Source: Bacillota bacterium (GTDB taxonomy: Bacteria; Bacillota; Clostridia; Lachnospirales; Lachnospiraceae). From it: a DNA stretch of 8,935 bases. Made by a program: the position numbers and the translations under genes. Below the pieces are notes generated by a model that had not been told where the DNA came from, did no database searches, and worked only from the letters and a program-made list of their open reading frames with translations. This document shows positions 6,311-8,935 of the stretch, in pieces (the stretch's first letter is position 1; each line of letters starts with the position of its first letter). Location: positions 1 to 8,935 of the forward strand of contig JAEZFH010000059.1 of assembly GCA_023437885.1 (NCBI GenBank). The letters are read 5' to 3'.

Positions 6311-6909
6311 TCTACATCAAATTCTTTATTTTTATAGTAGAATTTCCTGTCATCCTCTGTGATTGTTCTGATGACTTTACAGGGATTACCTACGGCAATG
6401 ACATTATCCGGGATATCTTTAGTCACTACACTGCCGGCTCCGATCACAACATTATTTCCTATCGTGACTCCCGGGTTGATGATAGCATTCCCCCCGATCC
6501 AAACATTGTCACCTATGGTAATGCCTATCCCATACTCATAGCCTGAATTTCTGGAGTCCGGATGAATGGGATGACCCGCCGTATAAATCGAGACATTCGG
6601 GGCAAACATGACATTATCTCCAATCAAGACCTTTCCAACATCAAGAATGGTACAGTTAAAATTGGCATAGAAATTCTTTCCTACCTCTATATTCTTCCCA
6701 TAATCACAATGAAAAGGGGCTTCAATATGAACATACTCGCCAGCTTTTCCAAGAATGCTACGGACCAAAGTCTCCCTTCGCTCTTCCTCCTCTGGATGAA
6801 GCAAATTATACTCATATATTTTCTTCTTGTTTTCCAACCGCTCCTCGCTCAGACCATCCAGCCAGGCTTTATACGGCAGGCCTGACAGCATTCTTTCTTT
6901 TTGGTTCAT
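6298..6909 (-). CDS. Maltose/galactoside-type sugar O-acetyltransferase (LacA/Maa/NodL family)
   Basis: The product is 203 aa from the ATG at 6909; a TTG one codon earlier (6912) is also usable, and a GAGAGGAAG ribosome binding site suits either. The N-terminus is a maltose-acetyltransferase (Mac) helical region (KERMLSGLPYKAW). A left-handed beta-helix of hexapeptide repeats follows, from about residue 70 to 175, with motifs such as VLIGDNVMFAPNV and IGDNVWIGGNAIINPGV. The catalytic His is His113 in AGHPIHP, equivalent to His115 of E. coli LacA. Such trimeric enzymes move acetyl from acetyl-CoA to the 6-hydroxyl of glucosides, galactosides or maltose, often as detoxification; the natural substrate is unknown. 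Length is normal for the family. The gene stands between two degraded-looking stretches and shares the - strand with the phosphomutase gene, but a gap of 280 nt and a separate phosphomutase promoter argue against one operon. Confidence 0.93.
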   Translation of the reverse strand: MNQKERMLSGLPYKAWLDGLSEERLENKKKIYEYNLLHPEEEERRETLVRSILGKAGEYVHIEAPFHCDYGKNIEVGKNFYANFNCTILDVGKVLIGDNVMFAPNVSIYTAGHPIHPDSRNSGYEYGIGITIGDNVWIGGNAIINPGVTIGNNVVIGAGSVVTKDIPDNVIAVGNPCKVIRTITEDDRKFYYKNKEFDVEDYR

Positions 6910-6912
6910 CAA

Positions 6913-7121
6913 TATTTCTTCCTCTCAAACTTTTATTTATCCATATTATTTTTTGTCCTTCGTATTTCCATAATACCTGGGCAATACATCCAATTTTCAA
7001 CTCCAAATCACTTCTAAGATAAGGATTATCTGGATGAATCTAAGATACACTCTTTATATTCTCTCCATATGGTTTCCAGCACCGCCTTTGTATTCGAACT
7101 GAAGTAATTTGTGAACTGCCC
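6913..7121 (-). pseudogene. Frameshifted coding remnant upstream of the acetyltransferase gene
   Basis: On the - strand two adjoining frames read as one protein once a single base is skipped. The first (7121 to the TAA at 7028-7026) includes KAVLETIWREYKECILD. The second (from 7039 downward) continues DNPYLRSDLELKIGC, then IAQVLWKYEGQKIIWI, and runs on into the start of the acetyltransferase gene in another frame. The join lies around 7031-7040. There is no start codon with a ribosome binding site, so it looks like the end of a lost gene. I do not recognise the family. Part of the stretch must also carry the acetyltransferase promoter; none stands out clearly. Confidence 0.4.
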
Positions 7122-7141
7122 TTATATCACAATAATATCAT

Positions 7142-7193
7142 AAAAAAGCCAGCTAGCACAGGGATAAAATACCTTACCCAATGACTAGCTGAC
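7142..7193 (-). terminator. Intrinsic terminator of the rpoC transcript
   Basis: On the - strand GTCAGCTAG (7193-7185) pairs with CTAGCTGGC (7156-7148), 9 bp with one G-U. An imperfect inner stem lies around GGGTAA and TTATCCC, and TTTTTT (7147-7142) follows the outer stem at once. It is the most classical terminator in the window. It sits about 120 nt beyond the rpoC stop with no other gene between, so rpoC is probably the last gene of its operon here. Confidence 0.88.
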
Positions 7194-7311
7194 TTATATA
7201 TTATATCTCTTTTCTACTATGATACCATTATGCCATGAAAAATCCTGTTCCTAATCTTCAGCTTTGATCGGAAACTACAAGCAAGCCAGCATTTCTTCTA
7301 CGCTTTTTACT

Positions 7312-8935
7312 TTATAGCCCGTCACTGTAATCATCCTCACTGATACCCTTCAGGTTGAACTCTGCTTCGGTCCAATTGCCGTCGTTATCAGCATTATCAT
7401 CGTCTGACTCTTCATACACGATTTCGGCAATGCCGTCCTCGCCTTCATAATAGCCTTCCTCTTCATACTCTTCGCCCATGAACTCATCGTCATTATAGCC
7501 ATCCTCAGAATATTCAAAGGTATCGTATTCATCCAGATAATTGCCTTCGCCGTCCAGCTCCTCGGAAAGCATATATTCATCCGGGGTGTCCGTATCCAGC
7601 TTCACGGAGCGGTATCTCTTCATACCGGTTCGGGCAGGGATCAGCTTACCGATAATAACATTTTCCTTCAGACCGATCAGCGGGTCAACCTTACCCTTGA
7701 TGGCTGCTTCGGTAAGAACCTTGGTGGTCTCCTGGAAGGAAGCTGCCGATAAGAAGGATTTGGTAGCAAGGGAAGCCTTGGTGATACCCAGCATTACCTG
7801 CTTGCCATCTGCCGGCTCCATACCTTCATTCTGCATTCTTACATTCTCATCCTCGAACTCCAGGATATCTACCAGAGTTCCCGGCAGGAAGCTGGTATCG
7901 CCGTTGGTTTCGATTCGAATCTTCTTCAGCATCTGACGTACAATTACCTCGATATGCTTATCGTTGATTTCAACACCCTGCAGACGGTATACTCTCTGAA
8001 CCTCCTGGATCATATAATCCTGAACGGCACGGATGCCCTTAATCTTTAAGATGTCATGAGGATTAACACTACCCTCGGTCAGCTCGTCGCCGGCCTCAAG
8101 CACATCGTTGTCCTGAACCTTAATTCTTGAGCCATAAGGGATCAAATAAGCTTTGGATTCCATCGTCTCGTTATTGGTTACGATGACCTCACGCTTCTTC
8201 TTTGTATCTTTAATCGTTACCACACCACCGAATTCTGCAATAATTGCAAGACCCTTCGGCTTTCTGGCCTCAAAAAGCTCTTCTACACGGGGAAGACCCT
8301 GTGTGATATCATCACCCGCAACACCACCGGTATGGAAGGTACGCATCGTAAGCTGTGTACCGGGTTCACCGATGGACTGTGCTGCTATAATACCAACTGC
8401 TTCACCTACCTGAACCGCTTCGCCGGTAGCCATGTTCGCACCATAACACTTGGCACAGACACCGATATGGGACTTACAGGTCAGTACGGTACGAATCTTC
8501 ACCTTATCTACACCGGTTCCGATAATCCGGGCCGCACGCTTGGGTGTAATCATGTGGTTTGCCTTAACAATCATCTCACCGTCTGCATCATAGATAGTCT
8601 CGCAGGAATATCTTCCTGTGATTCTCTCTTCCAGGCCTTCGATTACTTCCTTACCGTCAGTAAATGCCTTAATCCACATGCCGGGGATCTCATGACCCTC
8701 GCAGCAGTCAACCTCACGGATAATTAAATCCTGGGATACGTCAACCAGACGGCGTGTCAGATAACCGGAGTCCGCAGTACGAAGCGCGGTATCGGACAGA
8801 CCCTTACGGGCACCGTGCGCGGAGATGAAGTACTCCAATACGTCAAGTCCTTCACGAAGGTTGGACTTAATCGGCAGCTCAATGGTACGGCCTGAGGTAT
8901 CCGCCATAAGTCCACGCATACCGGCAAGCTGCTTG
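7312..8935 (-). CDS. rpoC: DNA-directed RNA polymerase subunit beta' (C-terminal part; 5' end outside the window)
   Basis: The frame is open to the right edge, where KQLAG precedes MRGLMADTSGRT, the conserved segment before the trigger loop; the ATG at 8919 is therefore internal. Counting from that Met, the trigger-loop region is GARKGLSDTALRTADSGYLT (36-55). The second zinc site uses Cys72 or Cys73 with Cys148, Cys155 and Cys158 (CKSHIGVCAKC). The segment GIIAAQSIGEPGTQLTMRTF (176-195) is nearly invariant in beta'. The usual C-terminal core ends near ARTGMKRYR. After it come about 94 residues with 39 Asp/Glu and a single Lys, rich in Tyr, ending EDDYSDGL. The enzyme core transcribes all genes; the acidic tail has no assigned role. 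No ribosomal protein gene (rpsL is common after rpoC) follows; a terminator does instead. Confidence 0.98.
   Translation of the reverse strand, partial: KQLAGMRGLMADTSGRTIELPIKSNLREGLDVLEYFISAHGARKGLSDTALRTADSGYLTRRLVDVSQDLIIREVDCCEGHEIPGMWIKAFTDGKEVIEGLEERITGRYSCETIYDADGEMIVKANHMITPKRAARIIGTGVDKVKIRTVLTCKSHIGVCAKCYGANMATGEAVQVGEAVGIIAAQSIGEPGTQLTMRTFHTGGVAGDDITQGLPRVEELFEARKPKGLAIIAEFGGVVTIKDTKKKREVIVTNNETMESKAYLIPYGSRIKVQDNDVLEAGDELTEGSVNPHDILKIKGIRAVQDYMIQEVQRVYRLQGVEINDKHIEVIVRQMLKKIRIETNGDTSFLPGTLVDILEFEDENVRMQNEGMEPADGKQVMLGITKASLATKSFLSAASFQETTKVLTEAAIKGKVDPLIGLKENVIIGKLIPARTGMKRYRSVKLDTDTPDEYMLSEELDGEGNYLDEYDTFEYSEDGYNDDEFMGEEYEEEGYYEGEDGIAEIVYEESDDDNADNDGNWTEAEFNLKGISEDDYSDGL

Noticed and set aside
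1..8935. tRNA, rRNA, CRISPR repeats, insertion-sequence ends and attachment sites
   Set aside because: Looked for across the window on both strands by eye; no cloverleaf-like segment, regularly spaced repeat, transposase or flanking inverted repeat was found.

Overview
The window looks like chromosomal DNA of a low-to-moderate GC, Gram-positive anaerobe of the class Clostridia, most likely a Lachnospiraceae-type genome. The reasons are the strong AGGAGG-type ribosome binding sites, short operons with ATGA overlaps, AT-rich gaps closed by intrinsic terminators, and an RpoC with a long acidic C-terminus. This placement is inferred from gene content and style, not from a database match.

Left part (about 1-3220, + strand): a compact three-gene operon. 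It encodes a double-zinc-ribbon protein with one C-terminal membrane anchor, a TPM-domain membrane protein with a signal sequence and a Gly/Ser/His tail, and a soluble SPFH (YdjI-type) protein with a Met-rich linker and a C-terminal zinc ribbon. Order and domains match ydjG-ydjH-ydjI of Bacillus subtilis, which lies behind pspA (ydjF) and links the phage-shock protein to stressed membrane. A pspA-like gene may therefore sit just left of the window. The operon ends at a long hairpin.

Middle (about 3220-4290): a gene-poor gap, then a well-formed extended -10 promoter whose -35 region lies inside a perfect 18-bp palindrome. A leader with two stem-loops follows, the second terminator-like, and then a GTG-started nitroreductase-family gene. 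A perfect 13-bp hairpin serves as a shared terminator between this gene and the convergent gene to its right.

Right part (4302-8935, all - strand): a complete alpha-phosphoglucomutase/phosphomannomutase (571 aa), a maltose/galactoside-type O-acetyltransferase (about 203 aa), and the 3' end of rpoC, which runs off the right edge. The rpoC product ends in a roughly 94-residue, strongly acidic, Tyr-rich tail. A hairpin with a T6 tract, about 120 nt beyond its stop, ends the rpoC transcript. The gaps on both sides of the acetyltransferase gene hold stretches that read like decayed or frameshifted coding sequence.

No tRNA, rRNA, CRISPR array, insertion sequence or phage module was seen. The best candidates for something less ordinary are the palindrome-controlled leader before the nitroreductase, the acidic RpoC tail, the SPFH/TPM/zinc-ribbon operon, and the frameshifted remnant upstream of the acetyltransferase gene.
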